Shown: piece after piece, positions 6,124 to 11,930 of the stretch | How positions within the stretch are numbered: position 1 is the first letter of the stretch | Layout: the number at the start of each line of letters is the position of its first letter | Assembly (NCBI GenBank): GCA_041552055.1 | Contig: JBFELO010000137.1 | Coordinates: 1-11,930 of the forward strand | Direction of reading: 5' to 3' | DNA length: 11,930 nucleotides | Origin: JBFELO01 sp041552055 | GTDB taxonomy: Bacteria; Acidobacteriota; Thermoanaerobaculia; Thermoanaerobaculales; Sulfomarinibacteraceae | Position numbers and translations under genes: made by a program | Notes under the pieces: generated by a model | The model's input: only the letters and a program-made list of their open reading frames with translations | Database searches by the model: none | Told to the model about the DNA's origin: nothing

Positions 6124-7257
6124 ATGACCCGAGGTCGAACGTGGCTGGCCATGACGGCCATGTGTTTGTCGGGGTTTCTGCCGGGGACGGCGACCGGTGA
6201 CGCCGGATTAAGGATCGACACTCCGCAGCTCGACCTCGGGGAGGTGAGGGCAGGCACGGCCGCCGTCGGAACGTTCGTGTTCCACAACGACGGAGATCGG
6301 GACGTCACGATCCTCCGAGCGAAGCCCTCCTGAGGATGCGCGGTGGCCGAGTTCGACTCGGTCATCCCGGCAGGTGGGTCGGGAACGCTGACGGCCAGGA
6401 TTGAGACCACGGTGGTTCAGCACGGCAAGGTGTCCAAGAGCGTCTCGGTGCACACCGATGCTCCGGGGCATGAGGTGATCCGGCTGGTCGTCAACTTCGA
6501 GGCAGTGGCATCGATCATCGCCACACCGAGGTTGCGCTTGCATCTGAACGCCGTCGAGGGGCAAGGGGGATCCGCGAGGGTTTTGCTGCACCGGCCCGAC
6601 GGTGAAAGGCTCGAGGTCACGAGAGCAGCGCATGATGGCGGGGAGTATCCGGTCGACCTGAAGATCGTTGGCGTTCCCGTGAGCGAGCCGACCACCCTGG
6701 CAGGGGGGAGTCGGGCGGTGCCCGGTGATGTGTGGCTCGAAGCAGAGATGGCGCCGCACGGGGAGTCGATCCGCTGGACTGGACGGGTGACGGTGGAGAC
6801 GAACCACCCGAACGCGCCGCAACTAGAAATCCCGGTCTCGGTGTGGGTGCAGCCGCTGTTCGATGTGCGCCCACAACGCGTCAACCTGTGGATCCCGGAA
6901 GAGGCGACCGAGATGCAGCCGGTGACCCTGCGTGTGACCCATGCCGCTCGGAAGCCCTTCGAGGTCACAAAGATGGAGGTCTCGCATCCCGAGTTGTTCT
7001 CCGCGACTGCGCTCACCGCCTCCGATCGCCGGTTCCACACGATTCGGGTTCAACTCAACAACCTCGTCGATGCTTCGAAGGTCGAGGGTGTCGTGCGGGG
7101 CCTTCTGCGGCTCTACACCTCCGATCCGGCCAAGCCGGTGATCGACATCCAGGTTGGCCTGTCGCCGCTCCATGACCGTGTCCGGCGACCCGCTGCGCGA
7201 GGCAGGCCATCGACCGCTGAAGGCGAGGGAACAGGGTCGCCGGCCGAGGGCGGCTGA
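6124..7257 (+). CDS. Exported DUF1573-family protein with in-frame UGA, candidate selenoprotein (Sec70)
   Basis: ATG 6124 follows a strong AGGAGG (6113-6118, five-base gap). Read through one TGA, the gene encodes 377 residues. Residues 1-26 are a signal peptide (Arg at 3 and 5, hydrophobic core 7-20, Ala-rich end), so the product is probably periplasmic or surface-exposed. Residues 29-125 match the DUF1573 immunoglobulin-like fold: the opening strands LDLGEVRAG and GTFVFHNDGD, then AKPS-UGA-GCAV, then IPAGGSGTL. Typical DUF1573 proteins have Ser-Cys-Gly-Cys at this point, so the TGA replaces the first Cys and Cys72 is kept. The rest (126-340) looks like more beta-rich domains, followed by a low-complexity tail. 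A hairpin follows the TGA. Explanations in order: selenocysteine; a TGC-to-TGA sequencing error; a nonsense mutation. A restart at GTG 6343 has a GAGGA before it, but would begin inside the fold without a signal peptide. DUF1573 function is not established. Confidence 0.75.
6331..6333 (+). other. In-frame TGA, proposed selenocysteine codon (residue 70)
   Basis: The codon sits between Ser69 and Gly71-Cys72 at the position of the first conserved cysteine of the DUF1573 Ser-Cys-Gly-Cys motif. Both flanks stay in one frame and keep family similarity, as expected for recoding and not for a gene end. TGA ends other genes here (4752-4754; 7255-7257; the AMMECR1 gene), so it is not a general sense codon. 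Confidence 0.68.
6339..6369 (+). promoter_or_regulatory. SECIS-like hairpin just downstream of the in-frame TGA
   Basis: Bases 6342-6352 pair with 6356-6366 over 11 bp. The core is CCGAGT/ACTCGG, with two G-U wobbles lower in the stem and the three-base loop TCG (6353-6355). Two more pairs (6339-6340 with 6368-6369) form below one C-C mismatch. The loop begins 19 bases after the TGA, inside the 16-37 range I recall for bacterial SECIS elements. Fit is imperfect: the usual guanosine in the first two loop positions appears only if the top two pairs are opened, giving GTTCGAC. In GC-rich coding DNA some hairpins arise by chance. Confidence 0.5.
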
Positions 7258-7258
7258 T

Positions 7259-7274
7259 TCCGGGAATACCCGGA
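7259..7274 (+). terminator. Short inverted repeat after the DUF1573 gene, weak terminator candidate
   Basis: TCCGGG-AATA-CCCGGA forms a 6-bp GC-rich stem with a 4-base loop immediately after the stop at 7257. It is not followed by a clear T run, so termination is only possible. It lies in the 108-bp gap between convergent genes. Confidence 0.35.
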
Positions 7275-7354
7275 TCCGTGTTCGTTTCCGTGCCCGATAC
7301 ACCCCTGAAAGTTGTCCGAGGATTCGGAGACGGTGGGTCCCCTGATTCATAACG

Positions 7355-7367
7355 AGGGCGGAGCCCT
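7355..7367 (-). terminator. Short inverted repeat at the 3' end of the radical SAM gene
   Basis: AGGGC-GGA-GCCCT is a perfect 5-bp stem with a 3-base loop overlapping the radical SAM stop codon (7366-7368). There is no T tract on either strand. It may help end convergent transcription, but could be chance in GC-rich DNA. Confidence 0.25.
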
Positions 7368-8946
7368 AGCCCGTAGTCGGGGCCGATGAAATGAAACGCC
7401 ACGACGGGTCGTGTTCGATCGGCGACAGTGTCGCGGCCTCGATCTCCGCACGATGGGCCTTCATGACCCCGCTGAGAGGTTGGCCGGAGGCGACTCTTCC
7501 GAGCGCGTGAAAGGCACGACAGTCTCCGCGGCTCAGGAATCCCTGCCACATCGCCTCGCGGTGGGACGGACGGGCGAGTCTCACGTTGTCGGTTTCGCGC
7601 AGCCCCTTCCAGAGCAGATCCAATCGGCGCTTCGCCTGTTCCGCGGACAGCATCGGTTCGTTCTGGAATGGTGTGTAGGGCTTCGGTACGAGGATGCTGA
7701 AACCAGCATGAACGTTGCCCACGCGACCACGCTCGCGGCCCCTCTCCCGCACGATTTCTGCGGTCCGGCGGAGTAGATCACAGATTCCCAGCAGGTCGTC
7801 GTCTTGCTCGTCCGGGAGACCCACGATGAAGTACATTTTCAGATCGGGGATTCCACAGCGTTGGGCCGTATCCACGGCCTCGAGAATCCGGGCATTCGAA
7901 ATCGGCTTCCCAAGTGTATGACGCAGCGCGTCGGTACCGGATTCGGGCGCGATGGTCACCGAACGCGCCCCCGATGCGGCGAGTGGCCGCAAAACGCCCT
8001 CGACCATGGCCGGAATCCGCAACGACGACAGGGAGACGTTGAGCCCTGCCGCGCTGCACTCCGCCAGGATCTCGGCCAATTGTGGGTGGTCGCCGACGGC
8101 CGTTGCGACGAATCCCACCCGATCGGTCACCGCGCGCAACGCGTGCACCCGCTCGACGATACCTGCAGCGGGATAGCATCGGAGACGTCCATAGTTGTAG
8201 CTGACCCAGCAGTAGCGACACTTTTCCGGGCAGCCCCGTGACATTTCGACCAGGCCACGATTTCGGTACTCGGTCAGGGGTGTGACGGTGTGCGAATACG
8301 GAATCGAGTCGGAAGACGCCATGTGGGCGTCCCGTTTTTCGAGCCGGCGCAAGCGGCGCAACGGGCGCCCGTCGCCGTCGAGGTGGTGGCGTGGAACGAA
8401 GTAACCATCCAGCCCGGAGAGTTCCTCGAGCAGTTGGCCCCGATCGCACTCACGCGTCATTGCCAGCAGCCGCGGCCAGAGACGCTCGGCCGCGCCGAGG
8501 ACGAACACGTCGACGGCGGGCGCCAGCGGTAGAGGGTTGATCGACGCCACGGCTCCGCCGACGACGACCAACGGGAATCGGGACCCGCGATCATCGCGAT
8601 GACGTGGAATCCCTGCGGCGTCGAGAGTTCTCAAGAGGTTGGCCGCGTCGAGTTCGAACGAGCAACTCCACGCGAGAACGTCGAATTCCGCCAGTGGACG
8701 GCCGGTCTCCAGGCTGTGACCGGCGAGATCAGGGTCGGAAAAGCACCGCTCGACCGCCGTGTCCTCCTGCCGTGCGGTGATCTCGACGACCCACTGAAAG
8801 GAGAGAGAAGACATCGCCACGCGATAGGTGTTCGGGTACCCCACGGCGACGCTCAGGCTGCCGTACAGCGGCAGATCGAGACGGGTCCGCTCGGAATCGA
8901 TCAGCGCGGCGCGGTGGTGGCGGGACACCCCGTGACCATACGCCAA
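7366..8946 (-). CDS. B12-binding-domain type radical SAM protein
   Basis: The protein has 526 residues from a TTG at 8946. Radical SAM enzymes cleave S-adenosylmethionine with a 4Fe-4S cluster to start radical reactions. The cluster motif is SRGCPEKCRYCW, with Cys239, Cys243 and Cys246 (CxxxCxxC). Residues 30-155 form the N-terminal domain of the YgiQ/TIGR03960-like group: SVAVGYPNTYRVAMSSL near the start, then PLVVVGGAVASINPLP and DVFVLGAAE, which resemble a cobalamin-binding fold, although no classic DxHxxG cobalamin-ligand motif is seen. Later segments include TIAPESGT and KMYFIVGLPDE, typical of the radical SAM barrel. The C-terminal DUF2344 domain often linked with TIGR03960 proteins is not fused here. 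The start is uncertain: GTG at 8928 is also in frame and neither has a strong ribosome site. The gene is divergent from cmk and convergent with the DUF1573 gene. Substrate unknown. Confidence 0.85.
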   Translation of the reverse strand: MAYGHGVSRHHRAALIDSERTRLDLPLYGSLSVAVGYPNTYRVAMSSLSFQWVVEITARQEDTAVERCFSDPDLAGHSLETGRPLAEFDVLAWSCSFELDAANLLRTLDAAGIPRHRDDRGSRFPLVVVGGAVASINPLPLAPAVDVFVLGAAERLWPRLLAMTRECDRGQLLEELSGLDGYFVPRHHLDGDGRPLRRLRRLEKRDAHMASSDSIPYSHTVTPLTEYRNRGLVEMSRGCPEKCRYCWVSYNYGRLRCYPAAGIVERVHALRAVTDRVGFVATAVGDHPQLAEILAECSAAGLNVSLSSLRIPAMVEGVLRPLAASGARSVTIAPESGTDALRHTLGKPISNARILEAVDTAQRCGIPDLKMYFIVGLPDEQDDDLLGICDLLRRTAEIVRERGRERGRVGNVHAGFSILVPKPYTPFQNEPMLSAEQAKRRLDLLWKGLRETDNVRLARPSHREAMWQGFLSRGDCRAFHALGRVASGQPLSGVMKAHRAEIEAATLSPIEHDPSWRFISSAPTTG

Positions 8947-8967
8947 ACCTGTTGCCGTCGCCAGGTT

Positions 8968-8996
8968 TTGGACGCGCGATGGGTTTGGCTTAGAAT
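8968..8996 (+). promoter_or_regulatory. Sigma-70-like promoter for cmk-rpsA
   Basis: TTGGAC (8968-8973) and TAGAAT (8991-8996) are separated by exactly 17 bp. Each matches the housekeeping consensus at five of six positions. Transcription would begin near 9003. The -10 covers the ATG at 8995, so that ATG cannot be the cmk start if the promoter is used. Confidence 0.65.
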
Positions 8997-9012
8997 GTCA
9001 AGTCTGTCTCGT

Positions 9013-9023
9013 GGAGGGAGGAG
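9013..9023 (+). promoter_or_regulatory. Purine-rich ribosome binding site deciding the cmk start
   Basis: GGAGGGAGGAG lies 10 bases before the TTG at 9034 and downstream of the predicted transcription start. It supports TTG 9034 over ATG 8995 for cytidylate kinase. Confidence 0.6.
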
Positions 9024-9033
9024 ATCACAAACC

Positions 9034-9798
9034 TTGGCGCCTGGCTCCCACTGTCCCCCCGACACTCCGCCGGTGATCGCGATCGATGGACCGGCGGGCG
9101 CCGGCAAGTCGACGATCGCCGCGATGCTGGCCGACAGGCTCGGCGTGCCACACCTCGATACTGGTGCGATGTATCGCGCGGTCGCCCTGCTGGCGCTGCG
9201 AGCGGGCATCGAGCCGCCGCTGAGCGACGCGGAGATCGAGCGCGTGCGGCAACTCCTGCTCGACCATCCGATCGATGTCTCGGTAGGGGAGGGCGGCACC
9301 CTGGTGTTGATTGACGGAGAAGACGTGAGCGAGGAGATCCGGACTCCGGAGTGCTCGGCGATGGCGTCAGCCGTGTCCGCGTTGCCGGTCGTCCGGAGAG
9401 AACTGGTGAGAATGCAGCGTCGAATCGGAGCGCGGAACGGCGGCGTCGTCGAAGGACGGGACATTGGGAGCGTGGTCTTCCCGGATGCACGACTGAAGGT
9501 TTTTCTGACAGCCACCCCGGGAGAACGAGCGCGTCGTCGCCACCGCGAAGTCACACGCGTTGACCCTTCAGCCTCCATTCAAGATGTTCAACAGCAGCTG
9601 CACCAAAGAGACCTGCAAGATTCGTCACGCAGGGACTCGCCACTCCAAGTCGCGCCGGGGGCAGTGGTCGTGGACACCGATGGACTGGCTCCGGAGGAGG
9701 TCATCGCTCGACTGCTTGACGAGCTCGAGCGTGCGGGCGCTGCCGTGCTTGACAGCAACGGCCAGAACACCGTAAGGTCACGGAACGACGCGAGCTAG
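9034..9798 (+). CDS. cmk: Cytidylate kinase
   Basis: This cytoplasmic enzyme transfers phosphate from ATP to CMP and dCMP for pyrimidine nucleotide supply. From TTG 9034 the protein has 254 residues, against about 225-230 usually; the excess is a 13-residue N-terminal extension and a C-terminal tail after residue 235. Motifs are the P-loop GPAGAGKST (19-27), LDTGAMYRAVA (41-51) in the nucleotide-binding region, EGRDIGSVVFPDARLKVFLT (140-159), and the arginine-rich lid with RDLQDSSRRDSPL (192-204). All key elements are present. The TTG start is preferred because the promoter at 8968-8996 overlaps the alternative ATG at 8995 and a GGAGG-rich site precedes the TTG. rpsA follows after 37 bp on the same strand, the common bacterial cmk-rpsA order, so an operon is likely. 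An open frame reaching up to 8599 overlaps the radical SAM gene and is not real. Confidence 0.94.
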   Translation: MAPGSHCPPDTPPVIAIDGPAGAGKSTIAAMLADRLGVPHLDTGAMYRAVALLALRAGIEPPLSDAEIERVRQLLLDHPIDVSVGEGGTLVLIDGEDVSEEIRTPECSAMASAVSALPVVRRELVRMQRRIGARNGGVVEGRDIGSVVFPDARLKVFLTATPGERARRRHREVTRVDPSASIQDVQQQLHQRDLQDSSRRDSPLQVAPGAVVVDTDGLAPEEVIARLLDELERAGAAVLDSNGQNTVRSRNDAS

Positions 9799-9821
9799 CG
9801 CCGACGGTGGTGTGTCTCACG

Positions 9822-9827
9822 AGGAGG
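9822..9827 (+). promoter_or_regulatory. Ribosome binding site AGGAGG for rpsA
   Basis: AGGAGG stands eight bases before TTG 9836. The next in-frame ATG, 9854, has no such site. This supports the TTG start for ribosomal protein S1. Confidence 0.7.
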
Positions 9828-9835
9828 ATTCGGTC

Positions 9836-11930
9836 TTGAACATCGACCCTGGGATGAACGACGAAAGGGGCAATGGAGAAGAGTCAGATCAGCTCTCGAT
9901 GGAAGAGCTGATGAAAACATCCATGCACAGCCTCAAAGAAGGCGAGGTGGTGCACGGCACGGTGGTCGCGCTGACCGCCGAGGACGTGCTCATAGACATC
10001 GGCTTCAAGTCCGAAGGCAGCGTGCCGATAGCCGAGTTTACCGACCCGGACTCCGGTGAGGTGAGCGTGGCGGTCAACGACACCGTCGAGGTCTTCATTG
10101 AACGCCTGGACGAGGCGGAAGGTCAGCTGCGACTGTCGCGGGACCGGGCGAGCAAGCTCAAGACGTGGCGGGACATCGAGGAGGCCTACCGCAGCGGAAG
10201 CCCGGTGACAGGAAAGGTCCTGGAACGCGTGAAGGGTGGCCTCTCGGTCGATATCGGGATTCGCGCATTTCTCCCGGGTTCGTTGGTCGATCTCCGACCC
10301 AACAGGCGGCTCGAGGACTACATCGACGCCGAGGTCGAGGCCAAGGTGATCGCGTTCGATCGGCGGCGGTCCAACGTGGTGTTGTCTCGAAAGGCGGTCC
10401 TCGAGGACGAGCAGGGCCAGGTGAAGGCCGCGACCATGGCGGAGCTCGAAGAGGGCAAGCTGGCCTCCGGCGTCGTGAAGAACATCACCGACTATGGCGT
10501 GTTCGTCGACCTCGGCGGATTGGACGGCCTGCTGCACATCACCGACATTTCCTGGGGCCGTGTCGGACATCCGAGCGAGTACTTCCAGGTGGGTGACGAG
10601 GTCGAGGTCGTCATCCTGAGGTTCGACCGCGATCGGGAGCGCGTGTCCCTGGGTTACAAACAGCGGTTCGAGGACCCGTGGGTCTTGGTGCCCGAGAAGT
10701 ATCCCGTGGGCAAGCGCGTCACCGGGAAGATCGTCAGTATCGTCGACTACGGCGCGTTTGTGGGACTCGAAGAGGGGGTCGAAGGCCTGATCCATGTCAG
10801 CGAGATGTCATGGACGAAGAAGATCAAGAACCCTCGCTCCGTGGTCGATGTGGAGCAGGAAGTCGAGGTCGTCGTTTCGGAGGTGGATCCGGAGAAGCGG
10901 CGACTGTCGCTGTCTCTTCGTGCCATCGAGCCGAACCCGTGGGAGCAGGTCGCAGAGTCTCACCACGTCGGGAGCCGCATCAAGGGAGTCGTGCGCAACC
11001 TGACTGACTTCGGCGCGTTTCTGGAGATCACGCCGGGGGTCGATGGGCTGGTGCACATATCGGACATGTCGTGGACACGGCGCATTAACCATCCCTCCGA
11101 GGTCGTCCAGAAGGGCGACGAGGTCGAGGCTGTGATTACCTCGATCGACGTCCTGAATCAGCGCATATCGCTGTCGATGAAAGAGTTGTTGCCGAACGAA
11201 TGGGAGGAGTACGCCAACTCCCACGGTGTCGGAGATGTGGCGCACGGGACGGTCACCAATATCACGGATTTCGGTGTATTCGTGGAACTCGAACCCGGTG
11301 TGGAAGGTCTATGCCACATTTCCGAGATCGACCGCGAAACCGGGCTGTCGCTGGCAGAGATGTTCGTGTCCGGACAGAGGGTTGCGTGCCGGATCCTCAG
11401 GATCGACTGGAATGAGAACCGCATTGGCCTCTCGATGCATGGCCTGTCCGAAGACGACATCGAAAGTGCAGAGGCAGCGGGGGAGGCGACCGCTGCCACA
11501 GCGAGTGAGACCGCAATGGCAGCAGCTCTGAGGGCCGGAGGCCTCGTGGAAGAGGAGGCCGAGGAAGTCGAGGAGGCGAATCAAGAAGCGGCGGAGGCAG
11601 CCACGGGCGCAGACGCTGAGGCAGAAACCGATGCGGGCGCGGTGGGAGAAGAGGAGCGAGTCGAAGCTGTTGAGGAGGAGGGGCCTGAAGCTCGGGATGC
11701 GGTAACCCCGACGGAGGAAGAGGAGCCGGAGGCCGAGGTCGCGGCGGGAGCGGCGGCTGCGGCTGATGATGGGGCCGAAGTCGTCGAAGAGGAGCCTGAA
11801 GCTCAGGATGCGGTGACCACCGCGGAGGAAGAGGAGCCGGAGGCCGAGGTCGCGGCGGGAGCGGCGGCTGCGGCTGATGATGGGGCCGAAGTCGTCGAAG
11901 AGGAGCCTGAAGCTCAGGATGCGGTGACCA
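9836..11930 (+). CDS. rpsA: 30S ribosomal protein S1, six S1 domains, long acidic repeat tail (3' end beyond window)
   Basis: S1 binds mRNA on the 30S subunit and helps translation begin. The frame runs from TTG 9836 to the edge: 698 codons plus one base, with no stop. Six S1 (OB-fold) domains lie at about residues 34-103, 119-185, 206-273, 291-360, 378-447 and 465-535. Domains 3-6 show the clear pattern 'NITDYGVFVDL...GLLHITDISW', best in domains 3-5; domains 1 and 2 are divergent, as in E. coli S1, where they hold the protein to the ribosome. The usual protein ends near residue 557 in E. coli. Here an Ala/Glu-rich acidic tail starts near 541 and is still open at 698, with a 37-residue unit beginning TEEEEPEAEVAAG repeated from residue 626. 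The tail is probably disordered. The gene follows cmk by 37 bp, very likely in one operon. Confidence 0.95.
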   Translation, partial: MNIDPGMNDERGNGEESDQLSMEELMKTSMHSLKEGEVVHGTVVALTAEDVLIDIGFKSEGSVPIAEFTDPDSGEVSVAVNDTVEVFIERLDEAEGQLRLSRDRASKLKTWRDIEEAYRSGSPVTGKVLERVKGGLSVDIGIRAFLPGSLVDLRPNRRLEDYIDAEVEAKVIAFDRRRSNVVLSRKAVLEDEQGQVKAATMAELEEGKLASGVVKNITDYGVFVDLGGLDGLLHITDISWGRVGHPSEYFQVGDEVEVVILRFDRDRERVSLGYKQRFEDPWVLVPEKYPVGKRVTGKIVSIVDYGAFVGLEEGVEGLIHVSEMSWTKKIKNPRSVVDVEQEVEVVVSEVDPEKRRLSLSLRAIEPNPWEQVAESHHVGSRIKGVVRNLTDFGAFLEITPGVDGLVHISDMSWTRRINHPSEVVQKGDEVEAVITSIDVLNQRISLSMKELLPNEWEEYANSHGVGDVAHGTVTNITDFGVFVELEPGVEGLCHISEIDRETGLSLAEMFVSGQRVACRILRIDWNENRIGLSMHGLSEDDIESAEAAGEATAATASETAMAAALRAGGLVEEEAEEVEEANQEAAEAATGADAEAETDAGAVGEEERVEAVEEEGPEARDAVTPTEEEEPEAEVAAGAAAAADDGAEVVEEEPEAQDAVTTAEEEEPEAEVAAGAAAAADDGAEVVEEEPEAQDAVT
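11712..11930 (+). repeat. Exact 111-bp tandem repeat inside rpsA, running off the window
   Basis: Copy one is 11712-11822 and copy two is 11823-11930 (108 bases before the edge). Over the 108 shared positions I see no difference. Each unit encodes 37 residues in frame (TEEEEPEAEVAAGAAAAADD and onward). A degenerate partial copy ending in GPEARDAVTP lies just upstream, at about 11660-11711. Exact identity suggests recent duplication or concerted change. The total copy number is not visible. Confidence 0.9.

Noticed and set aside
6331..6333. Genome-wide reassignment of UGA to an amino acid as the explanation of the in-frame TGA
   Set aside because: TGA is a natural stop at the end of the LarA, AMMECR1 and DUF1573 genes in this window, so it is not a general sense codon here.
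6208..7040. Two long minus-strand frames (6208-6822 and 6417-7040) over the DUF1573 gene
   Set aside because: Arg/Pro/Ser-rich translations without recognisable motifs, ribosome sites or domain similarity; they are antisense shadows.
6343..7257. Separate 304-residue gene starting at GTG 6343, with GAGGA before it
   Set aside because: It would start in the middle of the DUF1573 fold, without a signal peptide or the first strands. The 5' part ending at 6333 would be an orphan fragment. Readthrough of the TGA explains both parts better, although sequence alone does not exclude a restart.
8599..9033. N-terminal extension of cytidylate kinase
   Set aside because: It overlaps the radical SAM gene on the minus strand up to 8946, includes the promoter at 8968-8996, and has no kinase similarity before the P-loop region.
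9884..10795. Long open frame on the minus strand, 303 codons
   Set aside because: It is antisense to rpsA, whose S1 domains are unmistakable. The histidine/aspartate-rich product is the usual shadow of GC-rich coding sequence.

Overview
This window is GC-rich bacterial chromosome with ordinary housekeeping and accessory metabolic genes. There is no phage, transposon, CRISPR or tRNA signal. The mix of genes suggests a bacterium able to live without oxygen: an iron-sulfur protein paired with a cupin behind an HcpR-type palindrome, a LarA-family nickel enzyme, a stand-alone AMMECR1 protein and a cobalamin-type radical SAM protein. Acidobacteriota, a deltaproteobacterial lineage or a related uncultured group would fit, but the phylum is a guess. 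Several genes appear to start with GTG or TTG.

Layout. 1-732 (-): TrmJ/SpoU-type RNA 2'-O-methyltransferase, running to the window edge. 769-2766 (+): a large rhomboid protease with an added C-terminal region. 2845-3396 (-): AMMECR1-domain protein. 3438-4754 (+): LarA/DUF2088 family protein with its active-site residues intact. 4782-4795: perfect palindrome TTGACC-AC-GGTCAA, followed by a two-gene operon of a small cupin (4867-5220) and a 4Fe-4S protein (5224-5991). 6124-7257 (+): exported DUF1573-type protein interrupted by one in-frame TGA. 7366-8946 (-): B12-binding-type radical SAM protein. 9034-9798 (+): cytidylate kinase (cmk). 9836 to the right edge (+): ribosomal protein S1 (rpsA) with six S1 domains and a long acidic tail built partly from an exact 111-bp tandem repeat. 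No stretch above 300 bases lacks a gene.

The most interesting feature is the DUF1573 gene. Its TGA at 6331-6333 falls where the family's conserved Ser-Cys-Gly-Cys motif has its first Cys, giving Ser-UGA-Gly-Cys. The domain continues in frame on both sides, and a strong hairpin begins 8 nt after the TGA, with its loop 19 nt after it. The simplest reading is selenocysteine, so this would be a selenoprotein form of DUF1573. TGA is used as a normal stop elsewhere in the window (for example at 4752-4754), which argues against a reassigned genetic code. The rival explanation is a single-base error or a nonsense mutation.

Functional links. cmk-rpsA is a classic bacterial gene order and here probably forms one operon behind a good sigma-70-like promoter. 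The cupin and 4Fe-4S genes are closely coupled and probably controlled by a CRP/FNR-family regulator of the HcpR type, which points to nitrosative or redox stress. The other genes look like single transcription units in divergent or convergent pairs.
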